A stretch of DNA of 64,000 nucleotides from positions 1 through 64,000 of the forward strand of contig NZ_FOEQ01000016.1 of the NCBI RefSeq assembly GCF_900110655.1, in the 5' to 3' direction. The position numbers and the translations under genes were made by a program. This document shows, in pieces, positions 36,278 to 45,862 of this stretch. The first letter of the stretch is position 1. Each line of letters opens with the position of its first letter. The stretch is from Pseudomonas soli (GTDB taxonomy: Bacteria > Pseudomonadota > Gammaproteobacteria > Pseudomonadales > Pseudomonadaceae). The notes below the pieces were generated by a model. The model was not told where the DNA came from. It did no database searches and saw only the letters and a program-made list of their open reading frames with translations.

Positions 36278-38056
36278 ATGGCCGAAGCAGTCGTCGATAA
36301 CGCCCCCGCCAAGAGTGGCCCTCCAGCAGCCAAGCCGCCGCTGTTCGGCATGTCGTTCCTGGAAAACATTTCGCAGATGCCCATGCTGCGTCAGGTCGGC
36401 CTGCTGGTCGGGCTGGCGGCAAGCGTGGCCATCGGCTTCGCCGTGGTGCTCTGGTCGCAGCAGCCGGACTACCGCCCGCTCTATGGCAGCCTGGCGGGCA
36501 TGGACACCAAGCAGGTGATCGATACCCTGACCACCTCCGACATCCCGTATCGCGTGGAGCCGAACTCCGGCGCGCTGCTGGTCAAGGCCGACGATCTCTC
36601 CCGTGCGCGTCTGAAACTCGCTGCGGCCGGCGTGGCGCCGAGCGATGGCAATGTCGGCTTCGAATTGCTCGATAAAGAGCAAGGGCTGGGTACCAGCCAG
36701 TTCATGGAAGCTACCCGTTACCGTCGCAGCCTTGAAGGCGAGCTGGCGCGTACGGTATCGAGCCTGAACAACGTCAAGGCAGCCCGTGTGCACCTGGCGA
36801 TCCCGAAAAGTTCGGTGTTCGTGCGCGATGAGCGCAAGCCCAGTGCTTCGGTACTGGTCGAGCTGTATCCGGGGCGCGCCCTGGAAGCCGGCCAGGTGAT
36901 GGCGATTGTCAATCTGGTGGCGACCAGTGTGCCGGAGCTGGACAAGTCCCAGGTGACCGTAGTCGACCAGAAGGGCAACCTGCTCTCCGACCAGTTGCAA
37001 GACACGGCCCTGAGCATGGCGGGCAAGCAATTCGACTACAGCCGTCGCATGGAAAGCATGCTCACTCAGCGTGTGCACAATATTCTGCAGCCAGTGCTGG
37101 GTAACGACCGCTACAAGGCAGAGGTGTCTACTGACGTCGACTTCAGTGCTGTCGAGTCCACCTCCGAACAGTTCAACCCCGACCAACCGGCGCTGCGCAG
37201 CGAGCAATCGGTCAATGAGCAGCGTGCCAGCAGCCAAGGGCCGCAGGGTGTGCCGGGGGCGTTGAGTAACCAGCCGCCGGCCGGTGCCTCTGCCCCTGAA
37301 AACGCTACCGCTGGCGCGACACCTGCCGGCGCGATTCAGCCGGGCCAGCCGCTGGTGGACGCCAATGGCCAACAGATCATGGACCCGGCGACTGGCCAGC
37401 CGATGCTGGCACCATACCCGAGCGACAAGCGCCAGCAAAGTACCAAGAACTTCGAACTGGACCGTTCCATCAGCCACACCCGCCAGCAGCAAGGTCGCCT
37501 GACCCGCCTGTCGGTAGCCGTGGTGGTGGACGACCAGGTCAAGCTGGACCCCGCCACTGGCGAAGCCACCCGTACCCCGTGGGGCGCCGAGGACCTGGCG
37601 CGCTTCACCCGCCTGGTACAGGATGCGGTAGGTTTCGATGCCAGCCGTGGCGACAGCGTTACCGTGATCAACGTGCCGTTCGCCGCCGACCGTGGCGACG
37701 AGCTGGTCGATATTCCGTTCTACTCGCAGCCCTGGTTCTGGGACATCGTCAAGCAAGTGCTGGGTGTGCTGTTCATCCTGGTGCTGGTGTTCGGCGTGCT
37801 GCGTCCAGTGCTCAACAACATTACAGGTGGCGGCAAGCAGGCGGCCACGGACAGCGACATGGAGCTGGGCGGCATGATCGGTCTGGATGGCGAACTGGCC
37901 AACGACCGCGTCAGCCTGGGTGGCCCGACAAGCATTCTGTTGCCGAGCCCGAGCGAGGGTTACGAGGCACAGCTCAACGCAATCAAGGGCCTGGTGGCCG
38001 AAGACCCGGGCCGCGTGGCCCAGGTCGTGAAAGAGTGGATCAACGCCGATGAGTGA
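36278..38056 (+). CDS. fliF: flagellar MS-ring protein FliF
   Basis: FliF forms the MS ring in the inner membrane, the base on which export gate and rotor assemble. The 592-residue product has one membrane segment at about 41-59 and a second at about 486-512. Between them lie the ring-building motifs (NVGFELLDKEQGLGTSQFME, ATRYRRSLEGELARTV, VKAARVHLAIPKSSVF). The C-terminal cytosolic tail (IKGLVAEDPGRVAQVVKEWI) is the FliG-binding end. It overlaps fliG by 8 bases. Confidence 0.98.
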   Translation: MAEAVVDNAPAKSGPPAAKPPLFGMSFLENISQMPMLRQVGLLVGLAASVAIGFAVVLWSQQPDYRPLYGSLAGMDTKQVIDTLTTSDIPYRVEPNSGALLVKADDLSRARLKLAAAGVAPSDGNVGFELLDKEQGLGTSQFMEATRYRRSLEGELARTVSSLNNVKAARVHLAIPKSSVFVRDERKPSASVLVELYPGRALEAGQVMAIVNLVATSVPELDKSQVTVVDQKGNLLSDQLQDTALSMAGKQFDYSRRMESMLTQRVHNILQPVLGNDRYKAEVSTDVDFSAVESTSEQFNPDQPALRSEQSVNEQRASSQGPQGVPGALSNQPPAGASAPENATAGATPAGAIQPGQPLVDANGQQIMDPATGQPMLAPYPSDKRQQSTKNFELDRSISHTRQQQGRLTRLSVAVVVDDQVKLDPATGEATRTPWGAEDLARFTRLVQDAVGFDASRGDSVTVINVPFAADRGDELVDIPFYSQPWFWDIVKQVLGVLFILVLVFGVLRPVLNNITGGGKQAATDSDMELGGMIGLDGELANDRVSLGGPTSILLPSPSEGYEAQLNAIKGLVAEDPGRVAQVVKEWINADE

Positions 38057-39068
38057 CAATCGAGCCATTACCGCCAAGCTGAGCCGCGTCGACAAGGCGG
38101 CCATCCTTCTGCTCTCGCTCGGCGAGACCGATGCCGCGCAAGTCCTGCGCCACATGGGGCCCAAGGAAGTGCAGCGGGTGGGTGTGGCCATGGCGCAGAT
38201 GGGCAACGTCCATCGCGAGCAGGTCGAGCAGGTAATGAGCGAGTTCGTCGAAATCGTCGGCGACCAGACCAGCCTGGGCGTCGGTTCCGACGGCTACATC
38301 CGCAAGATGCTCAACCAGGCCCTCGGCGAGGACAAGGCCAACGGCCTGATCGACCGCATCCTGCTCGGTGGCAACACCAGCGGCCTGGACAGCCTCAAGT
38401 GGATGGAGCCGCGTGCCGTGGCCGATGTCATCCGCTACGAGCACCCGCAGATCCAGGCCATCGTGGTCGCCTACCTCGACCCCGACCAGGCCGGCGAGGT
38501 GCTGAGCAACTTCGACCACAAGGTGCGCCTGGACATCGTCCTGCGCGTGTCGTCGCTCAACACCGTACAGCCAGCGGCGCTCAAGGAACTCAACCAGATC
38601 CTCGAGAAGCAGTTCTCTGGCAACTCCAATGCCGCGCGCACCACCCTGGGTGGCATCAAGCGCGCCGCCGATATCATGAACTTCCTCGACAGTTCGGTGG
38701 AAGGCGCGCTGATGGACTCGATCCGCGAGATCGACAGCGACCTGTCGGAGCAGATCGAAGACTTGATGTTCGTCTTCAACAACCTGGCCGACGTCGACGA
38801 CCGTGGCATCCAGGCGCTGCTGCGCGAAGTGTCGTCGGACGTGCTGGTGGTGTCGCTCAAGGGCGCCGACGAGCGGGTCAAGGACAAGATCTTCAAGAAC
38901 ATGTCCAAGCGTGCGTCCGAGCTGCTGCGCGACGACCTGGAGGCCAAGGGGCCGGTACGGGTCAGCGACGTGGAAACGGCGCAGAAGGAAATCCTCACCA
39001 TCGCCCGCCGCATGGCCGAGGCCGGCGAGATCGTGCTTGGCGGCAAGGGCGCCGAGGAAATGATTTAA
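38049..39068 (+). CDS. fliG: flagellar motor switch protein FliG
   Basis: FliG is the rotor protein that interacts with the stators and transmits torque. The 339-residue product has the N-terminal FliF-binding domain (KAAILLLSLGETDAAQVLRH), the middle domain with the conserved EHPQIQAIVVAYLDPDQA, and the C-terminal torque helix with charged residues (DERVKDKIFKNMSKRASELL). The frame overlaps the end of fliF, suggesting coupled translation. Confidence 0.98.
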   Translation: MSDNRAITAKLSRVDKAAILLLSLGETDAAQVLRHMGPKEVQRVGVAMAQMGNVHREQVEQVMSEFVEIVGDQTSLGVGSDGYIRKMLNQALGEDKANGLIDRILLGGNTSGLDSLKWMEPRAVADVIRYEHPQIQAIVVAYLDPDQAGEVLSNFDHKVRLDIVLRVSSLNTVQPAALKELNQILEKQFSGNSNAARTTLGGIKRAADIMNFLDSSVEGALMDSIREIDSDLSEQIEDLMFVFNNLADVDDRGIQALLREVSSDVLVVSLKGADERVKDKIFKNMSKRASELLRDDLEAKGPVRVSDVETAQKEILTIARRMAEAGEIVLGGKGAEEMI

Positions 39069-39077
39069 GCGGCAGGT

Positions 39078-39157
39078 TTCAAGCTGCAAGCGACAAGAAA
39101 CAGCGGGTCAAGCAAGGGCTGCCGTTTCTTGCTGCTTGAAGCTTGATGCTTGCAGCT
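39078..39157. repeat. imperfect palindromic element between fliG and fliH
   Basis: CAAGCGACAAGAAAC (39087-39101) is nearly the reverse complement of GTTTCTTGCTGCTTG (39124-39138). The outer parts, TTCAAGCTGCAAGC and GCTTGATGCTTGCAGCT, extend the palindrome. The AAGCTGCAAGC-rich sequence resembles dispersed intergenic palindromes of pseudomonads. It lies within an operon, so it may shape mRNA stability or differential expression of fliH. Confidence 0.7.
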
Positions 39158-39173
39158 AAAGAGGTTTTTGAGC

Positions 39174-39947
39174 ATGTCCACCACCGAACACCCCAGCGAT
39201 CTGATCCGTGCCCGCGACCTTGAGGGCGTGGATGTCTGGTCGTTGCCTAGCTTCGATCCGGAGCCTGAACCCCAGCCTGAGCCTGAGCCGACCGTCGTCG
39301 AGGAAGAAGTCGAAGAGGTGCCGCTGGAGGAAGTCCAGCCCCTTACCCTCGAAGAGCTTGAGGCCATTCGCCAGGAGGCCTACAACGAAGGTTTCGCCAC
39401 CGGCGAGCGGGAAGGCTTCCACAGTACCCAGCTCAAGGTTCGTCAGGAGGCCGAAGTGGCGCTGGCCGCCAAACTTGCGAACCTGGAACAGGTCATGAAC
39501 CACCTGCTGGAGCCGATCGCCGAGCAGGACACGCAGATCGAAAAGGCGCTGGTGCTGCTGGTGGCGAACATGACCCGCCAGGTCATCGGCCGCGAGTTGC
39601 GCGCAGATTCCAGCCAGATCACCCATGTGCTTCGTGAGGCACTGAAGCTGCTGCCGATGGGCGCTGACAACATCCGTATCCATCTCAATCCCCAGGACTT
39701 CGAGCTGGCCAAGACCCTGCGCGAGCGCCATGAGGAAGATTGGAAGCTACTTGAGGACGAAGCCCTGCTGCCTGGCGGTTGCCGGATCGAAACCGCCCAC
39801 AGCCGCATCGACGCGACCATGGAAACCCGTATCGAGAAGGCCGTGGCGCAGCTGTTCGACCAATCCCATGACCAGGCATTGCACCCCGCGGCGCCGGATA
39901 TTCAGGTCGAACTCGATGAGCCCGCAGGTGAAGCCGATGCGCCTTGA
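39174..39947 (+). CDS. fliH: flagellar export ATPase regulator FliH
   Basis: FliH binds and restrains the FliI ATPase and tethers it to the C ring. The 257-residue product has an acidic, Pro/Glu-rich N-terminal part (about 30-50: [20 protein letters not shown]), a coiled-coil middle and the conserved C-terminal domain ([20 protein letters not shown]). The ATG at 39174 follows AGAGG. The 3' end overlaps fliI by 11 bases. Confidence 0.94.
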   Translation: MSTTEHPSDLIRARDLEGVDVWSLPSFDPEPEPQPEPEPTVVEEEVEEVPLEEVQPLTLEELEAIRQEAYNEGFATGEREGFHSTQLKVRQEAEVALAAKLANLEQVMNHLLEPIAEQDTQIEKALVLLVANMTRQVIGRELRADSSQITHVLREALKLLPMGADNIRIHLNPQDFELAKTLRERHEEDWKLLEDEALLPGGCRIETAHSRIDATMETRIEKAVAQLFDQSHDQALHPAAPDIQVELDEPAGEADAP

Positions 39948-41292
39948 ACGCACCAGTTTCGGCAAGCGCCTTGAAGGCTACGCCGATGCGGTGAGGCTGC
40001 CTGAGCAGCCAATCGTCGAGGGCCGCCTGCTGCGTATGGTCGGCCTCACGCTTGAGGCCGAAGGCCTGCGGGCAGCAGTGGGTAGCCGCTGCCTGGTGAT
40101 CAACGACGACAGCTATCACCCTGTGCAGGTCGAGGCCGAAGTCATGGGTTTTGCCGGTGGCAAGGTGTTCCTGATGCCGGTCGGCAGCATTGTCGGGCTG
40201 GCGCCCGGTGCCCGCGTGGTGCCGCTGGATGACAGCGGCCGCTTGCCGATGGGCATGAGCATGCTCGGGCGGGTGCTCGATGGCGCCGGCCGTGCGCTGG
40301 ATGGCAAGGGCGGCATGAAGGCCGAGGATTGGGTGCCGATGGATGGCCCGGTCATCAACCCCCTGAACCGTGACCCGATCAGCCAGCCATTGGACGTGGG
40401 CATTCGCAGCATCAATGGCCTGCTTACCGTGGGTCGCGGCCAGCGTCTGGGGCTGTTCGCCGGTACTGGTGTGGGCAAGTCGGTGCTGCTGGGCATGATG
40501 ACGCGTTTTACCGAGGCCGAAATCATCGTGGTGGGGCTGATCGGTGAGCGGGGCCGCGAGGTTAAGGAGTTCATCGAGCACATTCTTGGTGAAGAGGGGC
40601 TCAAACGTTCGGTGGTGGTGGCCTCGCCTGCGGATGATGCCCCGCTGATGCGCCTGCGGGCAGCCATGTACTGCACGCGAATCGCCGAATATTTCCGTGA
40701 CAAGGGCAAGAACGTCCTGCTGTTGATGGACTCGTTGACCCGTTTCGCCCAGGCCCAGCGTGAGATCGCCCTGGCAATCGGCGAGCCGCCGGCCACGCGT
40801 GGGTATCCGCCGTCGGTGTTCGCCAAGTTGCCCAAGCTGGTGGAGCGTGCCGGTAATGGCGAGCCGGGCGGTGGCTCGATCACCGCGTTCTATACCGTGC
40901 TCTCCGAGGGCGACGATCAGCAGGACCCGATCGCAGACTCGGCGCGGGGCGTGCTCGACGGGCACTTTGTGTTGTCCCGGCGCCTGGCCGAAGAGGGGCA
41001 CTACCCGGCCATTGATATCGAAGCCTCGATCAGCCGGGTGATGCCTCAGGTGGTAGACCCTGATCACTTGCGCCAGGCGCAGAAATTCAAGCAGTTGTGG
41101 TCGCGCCTTTCGCAAAGCCGCGACCTGATCAGCGTCGGTGCCTATGTGGCTGGCGGTGACCCGGAAACCGACCTGGCCATTGCCTTGCAGCCCAAGCTGG
41201 TGGACTTCCTGCGCCAGGGCCTGGATGAAAACGTTGGCATGGCCCAGGGCCGCGAGCAGTTGGGCGCAATCTTTGCGCCGCCGGGGAACTGA
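39937..41292 (+). CDS. fliI: flagellum-specific export ATPase FliI
   Basis: FliI is the hexameric ATPase of the flagellar type III export apparatus. The 451-residue product has Walker A AGTGVGKS (175-182), the Walker B region [20 protein letters not shown] and the family motif [20 protein letters not shown]. The start [14 protein letters not shown] at 39937 has AGGTG upstream and matches the usual length; the in-frame ATG at 39916 is a less likely alternative. It overlaps fliH and precedes fliJ by 6 bases. Confidence 0.98.
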   Translation: MRLERTSFGKRLEGYADAVRLPEQPIVEGRLLRMVGLTLEAEGLRAAVGSRCLVINDDSYHPVQVEAEVMGFAGGKVFLMPVGSIVGLAPGARVVPLDDSGRLPMGMSMLGRVLDGAGRALDGKGGMKAEDWVPMDGPVINPLNRDPISQPLDVGIRSINGLLTVGRGQRLGLFAGTGVGKSVLLGMMTRFTEAEIIVVGLIGERGREVKEFIEHILGEEGLKRSVVVASPADDAPLMRLRAAMYCTRIAEYFRDKGKNVLLLMDSLTRFAQAQREIALAIGEPPATRGYPPSVFAKLPKLVERAGNGEPGGGSITAFYTVLSEGDDQQDPIADSARGVLDGHFVLSRRLAEEGHYPAIDIEASISRVMPQVVDPDHLRQAQKFKQLWSRLSQSRDLISVGAYVAGGDPETDLAIALQPKLVDFLRQGLDENVGMAQGREQLGAIFAPPGN

Positions 41293-41298
41293 TAGGCC

Positions 41299-41751
41299 AT
41301 GGCCCAGCCCAGCCGTGCCGCACGCCTGGCTCCCGTGGTGACCATGGCCGAGGAGGCCGAGCGCAAGGCCGCTCAGCGAGTAGGGCACTTTCAGCGAATG
41401 TTGACCGATGCGCAGGCCAAGCAGGCCGAGCTTGAAAGTTTCCGTGAGGCCTACCAGCAGCAGTGGATCAGCCGTGGCTCCAAGGGGGTCGACGGCAACT
41501 GGCTGGTCAATTACCAGCGTTTCCTTGGTCAGTTGGAAACGGCCATGACCCAGCAGCGCCAGAGCATGGCCTGGCACCAGAACAACCTCAACAACGCACG
41601 CAACGCCTGGCAGCAGACGTACGCACGGGTGGAGGGGTTGCGCAAGCTGGTGCAGCGCTACCTCGACGAGGCACGCAGGGCTGAAGACAAGCGCGAGCAG
41701 CGCCTGCTCGACGAGTTGTCCCAGCGCTTGCCGCGGCAGGGGCATCTGTAG
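41299..41751 (+). CDS. fliJ: flagellar export protein FliJ
   Basis: FliJ is a small coiled-coil protein that links the export ATPase to the FlhA gate, similar to the gamma subunit of F-type ATPases. The 150-residue product is almost wholly helical and charged, beginning with SRAARLAPVVTMAEEAERKA and ending in a basic coiled coil. It is the last export gene of the fliE operon before the signalling genes at 41851-44257. Confidence 0.93.
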   Translation: MAQPSRAARLAPVVTMAEEAERKAAQRVGHFQRMLTDAQAKQAELESFREAYQQQWISRGSKGVDGNWLVNYQRFLGQLETAMTQQRQSMAWHQNNLNNARNAWQQTYARVEGLRKLVQRYLDEARRAEDKREQRLLDELSQRLPRQGHL

Positions 41752-41850
41752 GAAAGGGCTTGCCCGCCCGGCGTCAGCGCCTTGCACCGGCCCGTGGTGC
41801 CTGCTAAACCTTCAGAAGTCGCATTCGCCATCATCGAAGGAATCGCTCGC

Positions 41851-42156
41851 ATGGCAGTCGAATCTGATTTTTCACAGGACGGAAAAAAGCTGACGATCAA
41901 GGTCAAGGGTCGTTTCGATTTCGGCAAGCATCAGGAATTCCGGGAGGCATACGAGCGGCAATGCCCGCGCCCGGACTCCGTGGTGGTCGACCTGAAGGAG
42001 GCCACTTATCTCGACAGCTCGGCGCTGGGCATGCTGCTGTTGCTGCGCGACCATGTCGGCGGTGAGGAGTCGGATATCCGCGTGGTCCATGCCAGCCCGG
42101 ACGTGCGCAAGATCCTCGCCATCTCCAATTTCGAAAAACTGTTCGACATCAGTTGA
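41851..42156 (+). CDS. hsbA: anti-sigma factor antagonist HsbA (STAS domain)
   Basis: The 101-residue STAS protein has the phosphorylatable serine in the conserved YLDSSALGML (Ser56), the same residue number reported for HsbA of P. aeruginosa. In that species HsbA, depending on its phosphorylation by HsbR, binds either the anti-sigma factor FlgM or a diguanylate cyclase, and so balances motility against biofilm. The ATG at 41851 has AAGGA 9 bases upstream. It lies directly before hsbR, with which it is probably translated in concert. Confidence 0.85.
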   Translation: MAVESDFSQDGKKLTIKVKGRFDFGKHQEFREAYERQCPRPDSVVVDLKEATYLDSSALGMLLLLRDHVGGEESDIRVVHASPDVRKILAISNFEKLFDIS

Positions 42157-42164
42157 GTACCGTT

Positions 42165-43856
42165 ATGCCCGCCGAGCAAGCGTTGACCGTGCTGGTGGCC
42201 GAAGACGGCGCCGCAGATCGCCTCTTGCTGGCGCAGATTGTCCGGCGCCAGGGGCATGAGGTGTTCACTGCCGAGAACGGTGAACAGGCCGTGGCGATGT
42301 TCATCGAGCGACGGCCGCAACTGGTGTTGCTCGATGCCTTGATGCCGGTGATGGACGGTTTTGAAGCTGCGCGGCGAATCAAGGCGTTGGCCGGCGAGGC
42401 CCTTGTGCCGATCATCTTCCTGACCTCACTCAACGAAGAGGAGGGTCTGGTACGCTGCCTCGAGGCCGGGGGCGACGACTTCATGGCCAAACCCTACAGC
42501 GCCGTCATTCTTGCGGCGAAAATCCGTGCCATGGACCGTTTGCGCCGGTTGCACGCCACGGTGCTCGAGCAGCGTGACCAGATCACCCGTCACCATCACC
42601 ACTTGCTCAACGAGCAGCGTGTGGCCAAGGCGGTGTTCGACAAGGTCGCCCATTCCGGCTGCCTGAAGGCGGCGAATATCCGGTATCTGCAATCGCCCTA
42701 TGCACTGTTCAATGGCGATCTGCTGCTGGCAGCATTCACCCCGTCTGGCGACATGCATGTGCTGCTGGGGGATTTCACCGGGCACGGTTTGCCGGCTGCA
42801 GTGGGGGCCATGCCGCTGGCGGAGGTGTTCTATGGCATGACCGCCAAGGGCTATGGCCTGGCCGAGACGCTGCGGGAAATGAACGCCAAGCTCAAGCGTA
42901 TTCTGCCGGTAGACATGTTCTGCTGCGCGCTGTTGCTCAGCCTGAGTTTTCAGCGCGGTACGGTCGAGGTCTGGAATGGCGGGATGCCGGATGGCTATCG
43001 TCTGTCTGCCGAAGGTGAGGTGCTGGGCATGCTGTGTTCCCATCATCTGCCGTTGGGGGTGCTGGCGCCGGAGCAGTTCGACGATGCCACCCAGGTGTTG
43101 CCACTGGCGGTCGGCGAGCGGTTGTTCCTGCTGTCCGATGGTGTGGTGGACACGGGGGATGCCCAAGAACGATTGTTCGGGGTCGATCGCTTGCGCGATG
43201 TGCTGGCTGACAACCGCAACCCCGATCTGTTGTTCGATGAGGTAATGCAGGCTTTGGCAGTTTTCGGCGGGCAGTCGCGTGATGACATCAGCTTGTGCGA
43301 TATCCGCATGTCTGCCCCTGAGGAGCTGGCGCCGCAACCAGTGGTGTACTCCGACAGTGGCCGTTCCAGCCCTCTGGACTGGTCGTTGCGGTTCGAGCTG
43401 CGGGGGCAGAGCCTGCGCCGCTTCAACCCGGTGCCTTATCTGGTGCAACTGTTGCAGGAAATTCACGGGCTCAGGCCTAGCAGCGGGCGCCTGCACAGTG
43501 TCCTGAGCGAGTTGTATTCCAATGCGCTGGAGCACGGTGTGCTGGCGATGGACTCCCGGCTCAAGCGCGACGCCCAGGGCTTTGCGCAGTATTATCGACA
43601 GCGTGCCGAGCGCTTGATGCACGAGGTGGGCGGGTTCGTGAGCATCGGACTGCAGGTTGAACCGCGGGGTGCTGGCGGGCGTCTGATGATCGAGGTGCGA
43701 GACAGTGGCGCAGGCTTCGACGTGGCGCGTGAGCTTGCCAGGACGCCTGAGCAGCAGGCTTTCAGTGGCCGAGGCATGGGCCTGGTACAGCGCCTGGCAG
43801 GTCAGGCCCGCTGGTTGGAGGGTGGTCGCCTTGCCCAGGTGGATTTTGAATGGTGA
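42165..43856 (+). CDS. hsbR: response regulator HsbR with PP2C phosphatase and kinase-like domains
   Basis: The product of about 563 residues has three parts: a receiver (phosphoacceptor Asp57 in LVLLDALMPVMDG), a PP2C/SpoIIE-type phosphatase (HVLLGDFTGHGLPAAVGAMP, LFLLSDGVVD), and a C-terminal anti-sigma-kinase HATPase (SVLSELYSNALEHGV, RDSGAGFD). This matches HsbR, which toggles the phosphorylation of HsbA after receiving phosphate from HptB. I place the start at ATG 42165, where GAG is 7 bases upstream; TTG 42153, overlapping the hsbA stop, is an alternative. Confidence 0.87.
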   Translation: MPAEQALTVLVAEDGAADRLLLAQIVRRQGHEVFTAENGEQAVAMFIERRPQLVLLDALMPVMDGFEAARRIKALAGEALVPIIFLTSLNEEEGLVRCLEAGGDDFMAKPYSAVILAAKIRAMDRLRRLHATVLEQRDQITRHHHHLLNEQRVAKAVFDKVAHSGCLKAANIRYLQSPYALFNGDLLLAAFTPSGDMHVLLGDFTGHGLPAAVGAMPLAEVFYGMTAKGYGLAETLREMNAKLKRILPVDMFCCALLLSLSFQRGTVEVWNGGMPDGYRLSAEGEVLGMLCSHHLPLGVLAPEQFDDATQVLPLAVGERLFLLSDGVVDTGDAQERLFGVDRLRDVLADNRNPDLLFDEVMQALAVFGGQSRDDISLCDIRMSAPEELAPQPVVYSDSGRSSPLDWSLRFELRGQSLRRFNPVPYLVQLLQEIHGLRPSSGRLHSVLSELYSNALEHGVLAMDSRLKRDAQGFAQYYRQRAERLMHEVGGFVSIGLQVEPRGAGGRLMIEVRDSGAGFDVARELARTPEQQAFSGRGMGLVQRLAGQARWLEGGRLAQVDFEW

Positions 43857-43912
43857 GCCTGCGGGATGCCCGCGGGGTCTGGCTTAGCGAGGCTTGATCA
43901 GGGAGTGAGCAA

Positions 43913-44257
43913 GTGGACGTGCACATCAATCAACAGGTGTTGAGTGACTTGCGGGAGGTCATGGAAGATGGCTACCTGCAGTTGCTGGAGACCTTTCTGG
44001 AAGACTCCGAGCGACGCCTGAACCAGTTGCACAAGGCCAGGGATGCCGATGAGCTGGGCATGGCAGCGCACAGCTTCAAGGGCAGTAGCAGCAATATGGG
44101 GGCCGTTGGCCTGGCCGCATTGTGCCAGCAGCTTGAAGAGCGTGTGCGCCAGCAGCCCTTGTATGGGATCGAAGACCTGATCAATCGCATCGATCAGGAA
44201 TACCTGGTCGTCCAGCGTTACTATCGCAGTGAACGGCAACGAGTTTCCGCGCAATAG
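43913..44257 (+). CDS. hptB: histidine phosphotransfer protein HptB
   Basis: The 114-residue single-domain Hpt protein has its phosphorylation site at His53 in AAHSFKGSSSNMGA. In P. aeruginosa HptB takes phosphate from several hybrid kinases and passes it to HsbR. GTG is the start, behind GGGAGTG. The order hsbA-hsbR-hptB agrees with a single signalling module, here placed inside the flagellar gene run between fliJ and fliK. Confidence 0.86.
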   Translation: MDVHINQQVLSDLREVMEDGYLQLLETFLEDSERRLNQLHKARDADELGMAAHSFKGSSSNMGAVGLAALCQQLEERVRQQPLYGIEDLINRIDQEYLVVQRYYRSERQRVSAQ

Positions 44258-44329
44258 CTTAACCTGGCGCGAGTTTTGCTTTTCCAGCCCCAGACGTATT
44301 TTTCCAGGTTCTGGAGCGGAGATTGTTCA

Positions 44330-45688
44330 ATGCCTGTCGCACCCAATCCATTGTTGCAAGCCGGCCTCGCCAATCAGGCGCAACGCCAAGCTGCCAGTGC
44401 GGCGGAAAAGCCGCTGCAGGCCGCGAAGCAAGGCGCCGGCTTTGATCAGGTGATGGCCCGACAAGAGCGTGACAGCACCCCGGTCAAGAGTGCCCCGGCA
44501 AGGGATGAAAAGCCCGCCAGCCAGGTGCCGCCGGCGAAGAACAAGGCGCAGCCAGACCCAGCCGCGGGCGGCAAGCAGGCCGCGGATAAGGCGCCGGCCG
44601 TTGCCGATGACGGCAAGAGCTTGCCATCGACTGCATCTTCGCAGCCCGTCGACGACACTGATGAGGCCGCCGATGGCAGTGCAGTACCCCCGCTCGATGC
44701 CAGCCTGGTTGCCGGCCAGGTGACCGATGCCCAGGCCGGGGCGCAACTGCTCCAGGCCCAGGCGGAAGCGGTGGCCCCGGTGTTGCAGGCGGCGGTTCGA
44801 GCGCCGCTGCAGCCTGCGCCAGCGCCGGTACAGGTAGCGCAAGAGGCTGAGCAAACCACGGCGTTCGACCCCGAGGCCGATGCACTTGCCGATATGCCGG
44901 CCTTGCGCCTGGCGCTTGAACAGGATGCGCAGTCCAAGGGCAAGACGTCGGCCCATGCCGTTGTCGATAACAACGGTCAGCAAACTGCCAACCCTGCTAC
45001 TGCAGCCGTCAATACCTTGGCGACATTGGCCGAGAAAGGGGAGTCGGAGCCGGGGCAGGGTGAGCGCGGTGACAAGGCCTTTGCCGGCCTGCTCGATGAC
45101 GGCCTCAAGGATATCAAGGGTGCCAGCAGTGATACCCGCGTAGACGATTTCGCCAACCGCCTAGCCAGCCTCACCCAGGCGGTGACGCCCAAGACCGCCA
45201 ACGCCGTGCCCGCCACGCCTGGCCCGCTGCAGCAACCGTTGGCGATGAACCAGGGCGGCTGGACCGAGGGGTTGGTCAACCGGGTCATGTACCTCTCCAG
45301 CCAGAACCTCAAGTCTGCGGACATCCAGCTTGAGCCGCGGGAGTTGGGACGCCTGGATATTCGCGTCAACGTGGCGACAGACCAGTCGACCCAGATCCAC
45401 TTCGTCAGCGGCCATGCCGGTGTGCGCGACGCCCTCGACAGCCAGGTGCATCGCCTGCGAGAGCTGTTCGCCCAGCAGGGCTTGGCCCAGCCCGACGTCA
45501 GCGTGGCTGATCAGTCCCGTGGCCAGCAGCAACAGCACGAGGCGCAGCAGGGTGGGTCGGGCCTGTCCGGGGTGGCGGCGCGGCGTGGCAACGCAGCGGA
45601 GGGGGACGATGCCGATCCCGCTGAAGTCGCGCGCCCTGTCGAGCAGCAGGTGGTGGTAGGCGACAGTGTGGTCGATTACTACGCTTGA
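44330..45688 (+). CDS. fliK: flagellar hook-length control protein FliK
   Basis: FliK measures the hook and switches export from rod/hook to filament proteins by acting on FlhB. The 452-residue product has a long, low-complexity Ala/Gln/Pro-rich ruler part (about 1-300) and the conserved C-terminal switch domain (LKSADIQLEPRELGRLDIRV, DALDSQVHRLRELFAQQGL). The ATG at 44330 follows GGAG. A hairpin follows the gene, ending the fliE-fliK run. Confidence 0.93.
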   Translation: MPVAPNPLLQAGLANQAQRQAASAAEKPLQAAKQGAGFDQVMARQERDSTPVKSAPARDEKPASQVPPAKNKAQPDPAAGGKQAADKAPAVADDGKSLPSTASSQPVDDTDEAADGSAVPPLDASLVAGQVTDAQAGAQLLQAQAEAVAPVLQAAVRAPLQPAPAPVQVAQEAEQTTAFDPEADALADMPALRLALEQDAQSKGKTSAHAVVDNNGQQTANPATAAVNTLATLAEKGESEPGQGERGDKAFAGLLDDGLKDIKGASSDTRVDDFANRLASLTQAVTPKTANAVPATPGPLQQPLAMNQGGWTEGLVNRVMYLSSQNLKSADIQLEPRELGRLDIRVNVATDQSTQIHFVSGHAGVRDALDSQVHRLRELFAQQGLAQPDVSVADQSRGQQQQHEAQQGGSGLSGVAARRGNAAEGDDADPAEVARPVEQQVVVGDSVVDYYA

Positions 45689-45700
45689 TTTTTCGGGCAT

Positions 45701-45742
45701 GCCTGGCGTTGCCTATGCGCAGCGACGCCAGGCGTAATTTTG
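45701..45742 (+). terminator. terminator after fliK
   Basis: GCCTGGCGT (45701-45709) pairs perfectly with ACGCCAGGC (45725-45733), followed by GTAATTTTGC. It lies 12 bases after the fliK stop. Confidence 0.75.
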
Positions 45743-45796
45743 CAGATGCCGCATCTCGTAAAGAGGTTGCCACCCCAGAAGCTTGCAAAGGCAAAT

Positions 45797-45813
45797 CTGG
45801 CATAACACTTGCT
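45797..45813 (+). promoter_or_regulatory. sigma54 promoter of fliL operon
   Basis: TCTGGCATAACACTTGCTC has GG (45799-45800) and GC (45811-45812) 10 bases apart. The predicted start is near 45824, about 40 bases before fliL. Confidence 0.82.
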
Positions 45814-45862
45814 CAGCCACGTCATCCTTCTTTGAAACCCCGATGGACGACGGATTATTGGC

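Noticed and set aside
35762-38206. 814-codon antisense frame over fliE-fliF
   Set aside because: It covers well-conserved flagellar genes on the + strand and shows no coherent domains.
39685-41787. 700-codon antisense frame over fliI-fliJ
   Set aside because: A shadow of fliI; no start signal and low-complexity His/Gln-rich content.
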